In this document: one piece after another, positions 42,919 through 51,212 of the stretch | How the letters are laid out: each line of letters begins with the position of its first letter | Numbering within the stretch: position 1 is the stretch's first letter | DNA from: Clostridia bacterium | GTDB lineage: Bacteria; Bacillota; Clostridia; Christensenellales; QALW01 | DNA: 64,000 bases | NCBI GenBank assembly: GCA_900769815.1 | Contig: CAAGID010000011.1 | Span: 37,468 to 101,467, forward strand | Direction: 5' to 3' | Notes under the pieces: model-generated | Seen by the model: the letters and a program-made list of their open reading frames with translations, nothing else | The model's database searches: none | What the model was told of the DNA's origin: nothing | Made by a program: the position numbers and the translations under genes

Positions 42919-44629
42919 CCCCCTTTACCTGAGAATAATGAATTTCACGGTAGACCTCGGATTTTTCAAGAAGTTCATCGTGGGTTCCCATATGGGCAAT
43001 TCTGCCTTCTTCAAGAACAATAATTTTATCAGCGTGAGAAATTGATGAAGTTCTTTGTGATACTATAAAAACGGTAGCATCGGTCATTTTTCTTATTTCG
43101 CTTATTAATTTTGCATCTGTTGCATAGTCAAGTGCAGATGCACTATCGTCAAAAATAAGAATACGCGGATTTTTCACAAGGGCACGTGCTATAGTCAAAC
43201 GTTGCTTTTGTCCCCCTGAAAAGTTTCTGCCATACTGCTCAACAAGGGCAGCAAGACCTTCTTCTTTACTGTTTATTACGTCCTGTGCCTGTGCTTTTTT
43301 AAGGGCGTCAAGTAATTCTTCATCAGTTGCATTACTGTTACCCCATTTAAGATTATCACGTATAGTGCCTTTAAAAAGTTCAGCCTTTTGGGGTACAATG
43401 CCCATAATATTTCTTAAAGCATCCATATCCCATTCTTTTACGTCAGTGCCGAAAACACTAACTGTTCCCTCTGAGGCATCATAAAAACGTGGAATCATAT
43501 TAACAATACTTGTTTTGCCTGAGCCTGTACCGCCGATAATTCCGATGGTTTCGCCTTTCCTGGCTGTAAAGGTTATATCTTCTATTGAAGGTTCTCTGTC
43601 ATTACCGTAAACAAGTGATACGTTCTTAAATTCAACAGCGGGAGAATTTTCATTAATTTCGGCATTTTTGCCGTTTTTCTGTGTCGGTTCAATATCAAGA
43701 ACTGCCTGAATTCTATTACCACAGGCAAAAGATCTTGTGATGTTTATTATTAAGTTGGCAAGCTTAATAAGCTCAACAAGAATCTGAGACATATAGTTAT
43801 AAAGTGCAACAAGAGCACCCTGACTTATGATTCCTGTATGAACGCTAATTGCCCCCTTATAAATGAGAAATACTATGGCAAGGTTTATAATAACGTAAGT
43901 TAAAGGATTCATAAGTGCAGATATTCTGCCTACAAGCACCTGCATAGAAACAAGGTGATTATTTTTTTCTTTAAATTTTTCCTCTTCGTTATCTTCCATA
44001 CAAAAAGCACGGATAACACGTGCTCCCGAAAGAGTTTCACGGGTTGATAAGAGTACGGAATCAAGGCGTCTCTGTACTTTTTTATAAAGGGGAATTGATA
44101 TTAGCATTATGGAAAATACTACTACTGCAAGAATGGGTATAACAATAGCAAAAATAAGTGCAAGTTTTGCATTTACCTTAAATGCCATTATCATTGCACC
44201 AAATACCACAAATGGCGAACGCAATAAAAGGCGAAGTGATAAGTTTATTCCGTTTTGTACCTGGTTAACGTCGCTTGTAAGGCGGGTTATCATAGTAGAT
44301 TTGCCAAGCTTATCAATTTCAGGATAACCCAATTTCTGTATATGCTCAAAAAGCTTATATCGTACATGCTTAACTACGCCTGTTGCCGCCTTTGCTGCAA
44401 AATACTGTGCGGTAACGGAGAAAATTAAACCTACAACGCCAAAGGCAATAAGGATAAGGCTCATTTTTACAATAAACCCGTTTCCTCTGCCCCCATTTAT
44501 TCCCAAGTCGATTAAAGCAGAAATAACCAGGGGTACAAAAAGCTCAAACAAAGCTTCAAGCATTTTAAGAAGGGGTCCTAAAATCGCCTCTTTTTTGTAC
44601 TTTCCTAAAAATTTCAATAATTTTAACAT
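42902..44629 (-). CDS. ABC exporter half-transporter, degenerate nucleotide site (second exporter)
   Basis: A 575-residue half-transporter with Walker A GGTGSGKT, signature FSGGQKQR and Walker B ILIFDDSASALD, where Asp replaces the catalytic Glu and Ser the usual Thr. It is the first gene of the pair, behind a consensus promoter, with AGGAC as ribosome-binding site. Substrate unknown; related heterodimers are mostly multidrug exporters. Confidence 0.93.
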   Translation of the reverse strand: MLKLLKFLGKYKKEAILGPLLKMLEALFELFVPLVISALIDLGINGGRGNGFIVKMSLILIAFGVVGLIFSVTAQYFAAKAATGVVKHVRYKLFEHIQKLGYPEIDKLGKSTMITRLTSDVNQVQNGINLSLRLLLRSPFVVFGAMIMAFKVNAKLALIFAIVIPILAVVVFSIMLISIPLYKKVQRRLDSVLLSTRETLSGARVIRAFCMEDNEEEKFKEKNNHLVSMQVLVGRISALMNPLTYVIINLAIVFLIYKGAISVHTGIISQGALVALYNYMSQILVELIKLANLIINITRSFACGNRIQAVLDIEPTQKNGKNAEINENSPAVEFKNVSLVYGNDREPSIEDITFTARKGETIGIIGGTGSGKTSIVNMIPRFYDASEGTVSVFGTDVKEWDMDALRNIMGIVPQKAELFKGTIRDNLKWGNSNATDEELLDALKKAQAQDVINSKEEGLAALVEQYGRNFSGGQKQRLTIARALVKNPRILIFDDSASALDYATDAKLISEIRKMTDATVFIVSQRTSSISHADKIIVLEEGRIAHMGTHDELLEKSEVYREIHYSQVKGDDGNE

Positions 44630-44660
44630 AATTTATTGTCCTTTTTTATGTGGTATATTT

Positions 44661-44689
44661 ATTTTACCACAACATTTCAATACTGTAAA
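44661..44689 (-). promoter_or_regulatory. Sigma-A promoter for the second ABC exporter
   Basis: On the minus strand, TTTACA (complement of 44684-44689), a 17-base spacer and TAAAAT (complement of 44661-44666). Confidence 0.7.
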
Positions 44690-44710
44690 ACGTCTTTTTT
44701 AAAAAAGTGC

Positions 44711-44739
44711 TTTTATATATCTGCATTATCTGCTATAAT
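44711..44739 (+). promoter_or_regulatory. Probable sigma-A promoter for the Dabb/pyridoxamine kinase pair
   Basis: TATAAT at 44734-44739 with a poor -35 (TTTTAT at 44711-44716), about 33 bases before the start codon. The -10 is strong, the -35 weak. Confidence 0.45.
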
Positions 44740-44771
44740 ATAATATACTATACTTTAAGGAGAACTAAAAA

Positions 44772-45074
44772 ATGGTTAGACACGTTATTATCTGGCAGTT
44801 AAAAGACGAAATACAGGGCGAAGAAAAAATAAAGGTTTTGAATGATGCCAAGCTACACATTGAAGGACTTAAAGGAAAGATTGACGGGCTTTGTGAGATT
44901 AAGCTTAACATTGCTCCTCTTGCTTCATCCAATGCTGATATGATGCTTGACAGTTCTTTTGTTTCTGAGGATGCATTAAAAAGTTATCAGGTGCATCCCG
45001 ACCACGTTTACGTTGCCAACAACTTTATCCGTCCCTTTTTAAAGGCAAGATTCTGCCTTGATTTTGAAGAATGA
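44772..45074 (+). CDS. Dabb (stress-responsive A/B barrel) domain protein
   Basis: A 100-residue protein beginning MVRHVIIWQLKDE with SFVSEDALKSYQVHPDHVYV in the middle, the pattern of dimeric alpha/beta-barrel (Dabb, PF07876) proteins. No catalytic residues are assigned. ATG follows AAGGAG. Its stop overlaps the kinase start by 4 bases (ATGA), so the two are coupled; a functional link with vitamin B6 salvage is only suggested by this. Confidence 0.9.
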   Translation: MVRHVIIWQLKDEIQGEEKIKVLNDAKLHIEGLKGKIDGLCEIKLNIAPLASSNADMMLDSSFVSEDALKSYQVHPDHVYVANNFIRPFLKARFCLDFEE

Positions 45075-45904
45075 TGAAACGCATACTTACTTTTCAGGAT
45101 ATTTCCTGTGTGGGAAAATGCTCCCTTACTGTAGCACTGCCTATAATTTCAGCAATGGGCATTGAGGCTTGTCCCGTACCTACCGCCTTACTTTCAAACC
45201 ACACTGCTTTTGACTCATTTTCATTTTTTGACCTTACAAACGAGATGAAAAACATTAAAGCACAGTTTAAAAAGCAGGATTTTAAATTTGACGGTATATA
45301 TTCGGCATACCTTGGTTCAAAAGAGCAGGTAGATATCGTATCTGAGTTTATTGATGATTTTAATACTCTCACTCTTGTTGACCCCGTTATGGGTGACCAT
45401 GGCAGGCTCTATTCAGGTTTTGATAAAGATTTTCCCAAAACTATGAAAAAGCTTTGCAAAAAAGCCGATATAATTGTGCCCAACACTACTGAAGCAAGCT
45501 TTTTATTAGGATATGACTCAGTTATCCCCTATTCTGACGACGTTCAGTTAAAGGACTGTATGAAGCGATTATGTGATATAGGTCCTGAGATCTGTGTTAT
45601 AACAGGTGTGGAAAAGAATAATAAATTAGGTGCTGCAATTTACAATAAAACTACCGATGAATTTGATATTTATTTAAAAGATAAAATACAAAAAACTTTT
45701 CACGGCACAGGCGATATTTTTGCTTCAGTTTTATTTTCATCTTTAATAAAAGATTTGCCCATAAAAAAGGCACTTAAAAATGCCGTTGAGTTTACATACC
45801 TTTGTATGGAGGCTACGATAAAAAATTCTGAAGCATCCTGGTACGGTGTTGATTTTGAAACAGTATTACCCCATCTTTTAAATCTATCAGATGATTTTAC
45901 TTGA
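45071..45904 (+). CDS. Pyridoxamine kinase (PdxY/PdxK type)
   Basis: A 277-residue ribokinase-superfamily enzyme phosphorylating pyridoxal or pyridoxamine. The N-terminal SCVGKCSLTVALPIISAMG is characteristic of PdxK/PdxY rather than ThiD, LVDPVMGDHGR lies mid-protein and FHGTGDIFAS carries the anion hole and catalytic Asp. It begins MMKR within the stop of the Dabb gene. No B6 biosynthesis genes are near, so salvage is the likely role. Confidence 0.9.
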   Translation: MMKRILTFQDISCVGKCSLTVALPIISAMGIEACPVPTALLSNHTAFDSFSFFDLTNEMKNIKAQFKKQDFKFDGIYSAYLGSKEQVDIVSEFIDDFNTLTLVDPVMGDHGRLYSGFDKDFPKTMKKLCKKADIIVPNTTEASFLLGYDSVIPYSDDVQLKDCMKRLCDIGPEICVITGVEKNNKLGAAIYNKTTDEFDIYLKDKIQKTFHGTGDIFASVLFSSLIKDLPIKKALKNAVEFTYLCMEATIKNSEASWYGVDFETVLPHLLNLSDDFT

Positions 45905-45962
45905 AAAATTAGAAAATTTATGTTATACTATATATTGAGTTTATTCTTGCAAGGAGGTCTAT

Positions 45963-47273
45963 ATGCACCACAAAATAATAAGCGTAGATGAAAATTCTGT
46001 TTGTGCTGAGCTTAACATCAAGCCCGGTGATATTCTTGTTGCAATAAACGACCAGCCCGTAAGAGATTTACTGGATTATCAGTATTACGATGCAATGAAT
46101 AAGCTTGCCGTTACCGTAATCGAGCAAGATACCGGCGAAGCAGTTTTATTTGATATTGAAAAATATGATGATGAGCATTTGGGCTTACATTTTGAAAATG
46201 ATTTATTATGTATGCGTAACTGTTCAAACAAATGTATTTTTTGCTTTGTTGACCAGCTTCCACAGAATATGCGTAAGACTCTTTACGTCAAAGATGACGA
46301 TTGGCGTATGTCAGTTCTTTTTGGCAATTATGTGACACTTACAAACGTTTCTGAGCGTGAGATACAAAGAATTATCGACCAGCATATTTCGCCATTGTAT
46401 ATTTCTGTGCACGCTACCGATACGGAATTAAGGCGATATATGCTTGGTAATCCCAAGGCACAGGATATTATGTCTATTTTAAAGCGATTTGCTGATGCGG
46501 GAATATATTTTCATACGCAGATAGTGCTTTGTCCTGAGATAAATGACGGATTCCAATTAAGAAAGAGCTTCGAAGACCTTTTCACATTGTATCCTTACTG
46601 TCAATCACTTGCAGTTGTGCCCGTAGGCTTAACTTACCACCGCAAGAAGCTTACAAAATTAAAGAAATTTACTGAGCTTGATGCAAAACACGTAGTTGAA
46701 GAAATTACAAAATGGCAGGAGAGCTGTCTTGAATTTAAAGGTTCTCGCTTTATATTCCCCTCCGATGAGTTTTACGTACAGGCAGGGTTACCTATTCCCA
46801 ACGCAAGCGAGTATGAAGACTTCGTACAGATAGAAAACGGTGTTGGTATGCTTGCAAAATTTAAGCAGGAGCTTCTTGATTATATACCCAATATTCCGCC
46901 GTGGATTCCTGATAGAAAAGTGTCCATTGCAACCGGTGTTTCTGCACAGGGTTTTATTGAGGATATGGTAAAAATACTAAAGGAATACTTCCCTAACCTT
47001 ACGGTTAACGTTTATCCCATAACTAACTTTTTCTTCGGCGAATCTGTTACCGTTACGGGTCTTTTAACGGGCAGAGATATTTCAGTACAGCTTGAAGGCA
47101 AGGATCTTGGAAGTGAAGTGTTTATTTCAGACGTTATGCTTCGCGGCGAAGGAAAGTTTTTGGACGACCTTACCGTTTCAGATGTTGAAAACTGGATAAA
47201 CAAAAAAGTTACACCCATCGAAAACACAGGTGCCGCTTTTATAGAGGCACTTATCGGTATTAAGGAGAATTAA
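45963..47273 (+). CDS. DUF512 radical-SAM-like protein with N-terminal PDZ domain
   Basis: A 436-residue protein with a PDZ-like start (SVCAELNIKPGDILVAINDQ), a CX3CX2C cluster motif (Cys87, Cys91, Cys94 in NCSNKCIFCFVDQ) typical of radical-SAM enzymes, and the C-terminal DUF512 domain (TGVSAQGFIEDM and onward). Proteins of this layout are widespread beside the GTPase gene der, as here (4 bases apart), but their reaction is unknown. ATG follows AAGGAGG. Confidence 0.9.
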   Translation: MHHKIISVDENSVCAELNIKPGDILVAINDQPVRDLLDYQYYDAMNKLAVTVIEQDTGEAVLFDIEKYDDEHLGLHFENDLLCMRNCSNKCIFCFVDQLPQNMRKTLYVKDDDWRMSVLFGNYVTLTNVSEREIQRIIDQHISPLYISVHATDTELRRYMLGNPKAQDIMSILKRFADAGIYFHTQIVLCPEINDGFQLRKSFEDLFTLYPYCQSLAVVPVGLTYHRKKLTKLKKFTELDAKHVVEEITKWQESCLEFKGSRFIFPSDEFYVQAGLPIPNASEYEDFVQIENGVGMLAKFKQELLDYIPNIPPWIPDRKVSIATGVSAQGFIEDMVKILKEYFPNLTVNVYPITNFFFGESVTVTGLLTGRDISVQLEGKDLGSEVFISDVMLRGEGKFLDDLTVSDVENWINKKVTPIENTGAAFIEALIGIKEN

Positions 47274-47277
47274 ACAA

Positions 47278-48600
47278 ATGAAACCTCTTGTTGCCGTTGT
47301 AGGCAGACCTAACGTAGGTAAATCCACATTTTTTAATAAACTTTCAGGCAAGCGGCTTTCTATCGTTGAGGACACGCCCGGTGTTACCCGCGACAGAATT
47401 TATACTGACGTTACCTGGCTTGACTATTCCTTTACTCTTGTTGATACGGGAGGAATAGAATTAAAAAGTGACGATATATTTTATAATGAGATGCTTAAGC
47501 AAGCTGAAGTTGCCGTTGAAACTGCTGACGTAATTCTTTTCTTTACAGACGCAAAACAAGGTATGCTTGCAGCTGACGAAGACGTTGCAGAATATTTAAG
47601 AAAAAAACACGATAATATTATTTTGGTAGTCAACAAGGTTGACGGACCTACACAAGAAGACAGCGTTTACGATTTTTATTCCTTAGGCTTAGGCGAGCCC
47701 TCAGCAATATCTGCCCTTAATATGACAGGTATCGGCGACCTTTTAGACAGAATTGTTGAAAACTTCCCCCATAATCTTAATGAAGAAGAGGAAGACGATA
47801 CAATTAAAATTGCTGTTGTAGGAAAGCCTAATGCAGGTAAATCCTCTCTTGTAAATAAAATTTTAGGACACGAACGTTCTATTGTAAGCAATATTGCAGG
47901 TACTACCCGCGACGCTATTGACACACCCTTTGAGGAAAACGGACAGAAGTACGTACTCATTGATACTGCAGGTATTCGCAGAAAGAAATCCATTGATGAC
48001 GGTACTATTGAGCGTTACAGCGTTATCCGTTCACTTGATGCAATCAGGCGTTGCGACGTCGCCCTAATCGTGCTTGATGCCGAAGCAGGTATGACTGAGC
48101 AGGACGTTAAAATTGCTGGCTTCGTTAAAGAGCAAGGCAAGGCATCCTTGATTGTTGTAAACAAGTGGGACCTTATTGAAAAAGATACAAATACCAGCGA
48201 AAAATTCAAGAAGAAAATGCGTACAGACCTTGCCTTTATGGATTACGTTGATTATATTTTTATTTCAGCAAAGACAGGTCAGCGTACACACAAGCTTCTT
48301 TCAATGGTAAAGGAAATAAATGAATCGGCATCAAAACGCATTACAACAGGTGTTTTAAACGATACCCTTTCTGATGCAATGCAGTTAAACGAGCCTCCCA
48401 CAAAGAACGGTAAGCGTTTAAAAATCAAATATGCCGCTCAGGTTGCAGTTAAGCCCCCTACCTTTATTCTTTTTATAAACGACCAAAAACTTATGCACTT
48501 CTCATATAAACGTTACCTTGAAAACAGCTTCCGTGAAGCATTTGGGTTCAGGGGTACGCCAATAAATCTCATTCTCAGAGAAAAGGAGAAAGAAGAATGA
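47278..48600 (+). CDS. der: Ribosome biogenesis GTPase Der (EngA)
   Basis: A 440-residue protein with two GTPase domains in tandem: G1 motifs GRPNVGKST (8-16) and GKPNAGKSS (about 181-189), each with DTxG and NKxD motifs, and a C-terminal KH-like domain ending HFSYKRYLENSFREAFGFRGTP. It assembles the 50S subunit. It overlaps plsY by 4 bases. Confidence 0.97.
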   Translation: MKPLVAVVGRPNVGKSTFFNKLSGKRLSIVEDTPGVTRDRIYTDVTWLDYSFTLVDTGGIELKSDDIFYNEMLKQAEVAVETADVILFFTDAKQGMLAADEDVAEYLRKKHDNIILVVNKVDGPTQEDSVYDFYSLGLGEPSAISALNMTGIGDLLDRIVENFPHNLNEEEEDDTIKIAVVGKPNAGKSSLVNKILGHERSIVSNIAGTTRDAIDTPFEENGQKYVLIDTAGIRRKKSIDDGTIERYSVIRSLDAIRRCDVALIVLDAEAGMTEQDVKIAGFVKEQGKASLIVVNKWDLIEKDTNTSEKFKKKMRTDLAFMDYVDYIFISAKTGQRTHKLLSMVKEINESASKRITTGVLNDTLSDAMQLNEPPTKNGKRLKIKYAAQVAVKPPTFILFINDQKLMHFSYKRYLENSFREAFGFRGTPINLILREKEKEE

Positions 48601-49235
48601 TTTTTAGATATATCATTGCCGCTGTTTTAGGATATTTATTGGGTAATATATCCTGCTCAAACATTATGTCACGACTTATTTCTAAAAAAGATATTCGCAC
48701 CTTAGGCAGCGGTAATGCAGGTGCCGCCAATATTTTGAGAAACTTCGGTTTAAAATACGCGGTTCCCGTATTTTTTGGCGATGCACTTAAGACAGTTGGT
48801 GCTGCACTTTTAGGCTGTCTTATTATCGGCAAAGGCTTTGAAAATTTCACTTGGACGGGTGGATTTTGTGAGCCTCAGATTTTCGTGGGCGGTATCGCTT
48901 CCGTAATCGGTCATAACTTCCCCGTATTTATGGGCTTTAAGGGCGGAAAAGGCGTTGCTTGTTCATTAGGTTTACTTACCCTTATGAATCCCGTTTTAGG
49001 CATTATTTTTATTATTCTTGCCGCTATTGCTAATACTTTTATAAAACTGTATTCACTTGTTTCAATGTCAACTATGCTTCTTGCTGCTATTACCTTCAGC
49101 ATATTTGATACAAACGGCGGAATAATACAAATAATCGTTTTATGGTTTATGTTCGTTCTTATGGTATTTATGCACCGTGATAACGTAAAACGTCTTATTA
49201 AGGGCGAAGAGAAAAAGGTTGATATTTTCAAATAA
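48597..49235 (+). CDS. plsY: Acyl-phosphate glycerol-3-phosphate acyltransferase
   Basis: A 212-residue membrane enzyme making lysophosphatidic acid. The three PlsY loop motifs are visible: SGNAGAANILRNFG, GHNFPVFMGFKGGKGVA and the later segment before the C-terminal basic tail. It overlaps der by 4 bases and precedes parE by 15 bases; the plsY-parE-parC order is known from Bacillus and Streptococcus. Confidence 0.96.
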   Translation: MIFRYIIAAVLGYLLGNISCSNIMSRLISKKDIRTLGSGNAGAANILRNFGLKYAVPVFFGDALKTVGAALLGCLIIGKGFENFTWTGGFCEPQIFVGGIASVIGHNFPVFMGFKGGKGVACSLGLLTLMNPVLGIIFIILAAIANTFIKLYSLVSMSTMLLAAITFSIFDTNGGIIQIIVLWFMFVLMVFMHRDNVKRLIKGEEKKVDIFK

Positions 49236-49250
49236 TTCGGAGGTAATCTG

Positions 49251-51212
49251 ATGGGTTACAATGCAAAAGATATAAAAATTTTAGAGGGTCTTGATGCCGT
49301 AAGAATGAGACCTGGTATGTATATTGGCACAACCGGTCCCGACGGTATGCATCACCTTTTATGGGAAATCGTCGATAACGCCATTGACGAAGCCGCTAAC
49401 GGCTTTGCCGATGAGGTTACCGTTACCCTTTCAGACGATAACGTTGCTTCCGTTGAAGATAACGGACGCGGTATGCCCGTTGACATTCATCCTCAGAAAG
49501 GTATCTCCGGTGTCGAAGTTATCTTTACACAGCTTCACGCAGGCGGCAAATTTGATAACAATCAATACGAATTTTCAGGCGGTCTTCACGGTGTTGGTGC
49601 ATCAGTAGTAAACGCACTTTCAGAATGGACAACCGTAGAAGTTTATAAGGATTATAAAACCTATCGAACAGAATTCGAACGCCAATATTCAGATGACAAA
49701 AAAAGTGTTGTTTCAGGTGCAACAAAGATGCCTTTAACTAAGGTAGGCACCTCTGCAAAGCACGGTTCTCTTGTAACCTTTAAGCCCGACAAGCTTGTAT
49801 TCGGTACAGTTACTTTTAATTTTGACACTATAAAGCACCGTCTTAAGGAGCTTGCTTTCCTTAACGCAGGTCTTAAAATAAATTTAATTGACACCCGCCA
49901 AGGCAAAGAGCAGGAAAAGCATTACTGCTATCAGGGCGGTCTTTCTGATTTTGTAAAGTATTCAAACGAGGGTAAAACTCCCGTATTTGACGAACCAATG
50001 TTTTTTAAGGGCGAAACAAACGGAATCCGTTGCGAAGCGGCTATTCAGTATACGGACTCATACAACGAAAACACAGTTTCCTTCGTTAATAATATACCCA
50101 CTAAGGAAGGCGGCACACACGAAACGGGTTTTCGTACAGCTTTAACAAAAGTTCTTAACGATTATGCAAGACGTACTGAAGTTTTAAAGGAAAAAGACCC
50201 TAATTTTAACGGCGAAGACTTCCGTGAAGGTATGACTGCAATTATTGCAATCAAGATGCAGAATATTCAGTTTGAAGGTCAGACAAAGGCTAAATTAGGT
50301 TCCGTTGAAGCCAGACCTGCCGTTGAAGCAATAATTTCAGAACAACTTGAAAAGTTCCTTGACGATCCCAAAAATCAACAGATAGGTTCCTTAATTTTAG
50401 CTAAAGCAGTTGCCGCAGCAAAGGTAAGAGAAGCCGCTAAAAAGGCAAAAGATATTGCAAGAAAGAAAAACAGTCTTGACGTTACTGCTCTTGTAGGCAA
50501 GCTTGCTTCCTGTACAGGCAGAAAGCCTGAACAAAACGAGCTTATTATCGTTGAGGGCGATTCAGCAGGCGGAAGCGCAAAACAAGGTAGAGACAGACGT
50601 TTTCAGGCTATTCTCCCCCTTCGCGGTAAGCCTGCAAACTCAGAAAAAAGAAGAATTGAACAGATTTTAGGTAATGAAGAATATTGTTCCCTTATTACTG
50701 CCCTTGGCACGGGAATTGACGATGATTTTGATATTACACAGTTAAAATATCACAAGATTATTATTCTTGCCGATGCTGACCAGGATGGCGGACATATACG
50801 CTCTCTTTTACTTACCTTCTTCTACCGCTATATGAAGCCTCTTATCACAGAGGGTCACGTATATATCGGCACTCCCCCGTTATATAGACTTGAAAAGAAT
50901 TCTACTAAAGAAATTGTATACTGTTATTCAGACGAAGAACGTATCGCCGCCGCTGAAAAGATGGGCAGGGGCTACGTTATTCAGCGTTATAAGGGTTTAG
51001 GCGAAATGGACCCTGAACAGCTTTGGGATACTACGATGAATCCTGCACACCGCACTTTGGTACGCGTAACCATTGAGGATGCAACTGAAGCCGAGCGCCT
51101 TGTTACCGTGCTTATGGGCGATAAGGTTGACGTTCGTAGACAGTATATAATAGAAAACGCCAACTTTAACAAGGTTGACGAATTTGCAAAGGATATGGGG
51201 GTAATAAAGTAA
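49251..51212 (+). CDS. parE: Type IIA topoisomerase subunit B (ParE/GyrB family)
   Basis: A 653-residue ATPase subunit: GHKL ATP site EIVDNAIDEA, GRGMPVDIH and GGLHGVGASVVNALS, then the TOPRIM domain with VEGDSAGGSAKQG and DADQDGGHI. The length suits either ParE or a short GyrB. I favour topoisomerase IV because plsY lies upstream and parC directly downstream, while dnaA/recF, which usually accompany gyrB, are absent. GGAGG precedes the ATG. parC begins at the base after its stop codon. Confidence 0.9.
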   Translation: MGYNAKDIKILEGLDAVRMRPGMYIGTTGPDGMHHLLWEIVDNAIDEAANGFADEVTVTLSDDNVASVEDNGRGMPVDIHPQKGISGVEVIFTQLHAGGKFDNNQYEFSGGLHGVGASVVNALSEWTTVEVYKDYKTYRTEFERQYSDDKKSVVSGATKMPLTKVGTSAKHGSLVTFKPDKLVFGTVTFNFDTIKHRLKELAFLNAGLKINLIDTRQGKEQEKHYCYQGGLSDFVKYSNEGKTPVFDEPMFFKGETNGIRCEAAIQYTDSYNENTVSFVNNIPTKEGGTHETGFRTALTKVLNDYARRTEVLKEKDPNFNGEDFREGMTAIIAIKMQNIQFEGQTKAKLGSVEARPAVEAIISEQLEKFLDDPKNQQIGSLILAKAVAAAKVREAAKKAKDIARKKNSLDVTALVGKLASCTGRKPEQNELIIVEGDSAGGSAKQGRDRRFQAILPLRGKPANSEKRRIEQILGNEEYCSLITALGTGIDDDFDITQLKYHKIIILADADQDGGHIRSLLLTFFYRYMKPLITEGHVYIGTPPLYRLEKNSTKEIVYCYSDEERIAAAEKMGRGYVIQRYKGLGEMDPEQLWDTTMNPAHRTLVRVTIEDATEAERLVTVLMGDKVDVRRQYIIENANFNKVDEFAKDMGVIK

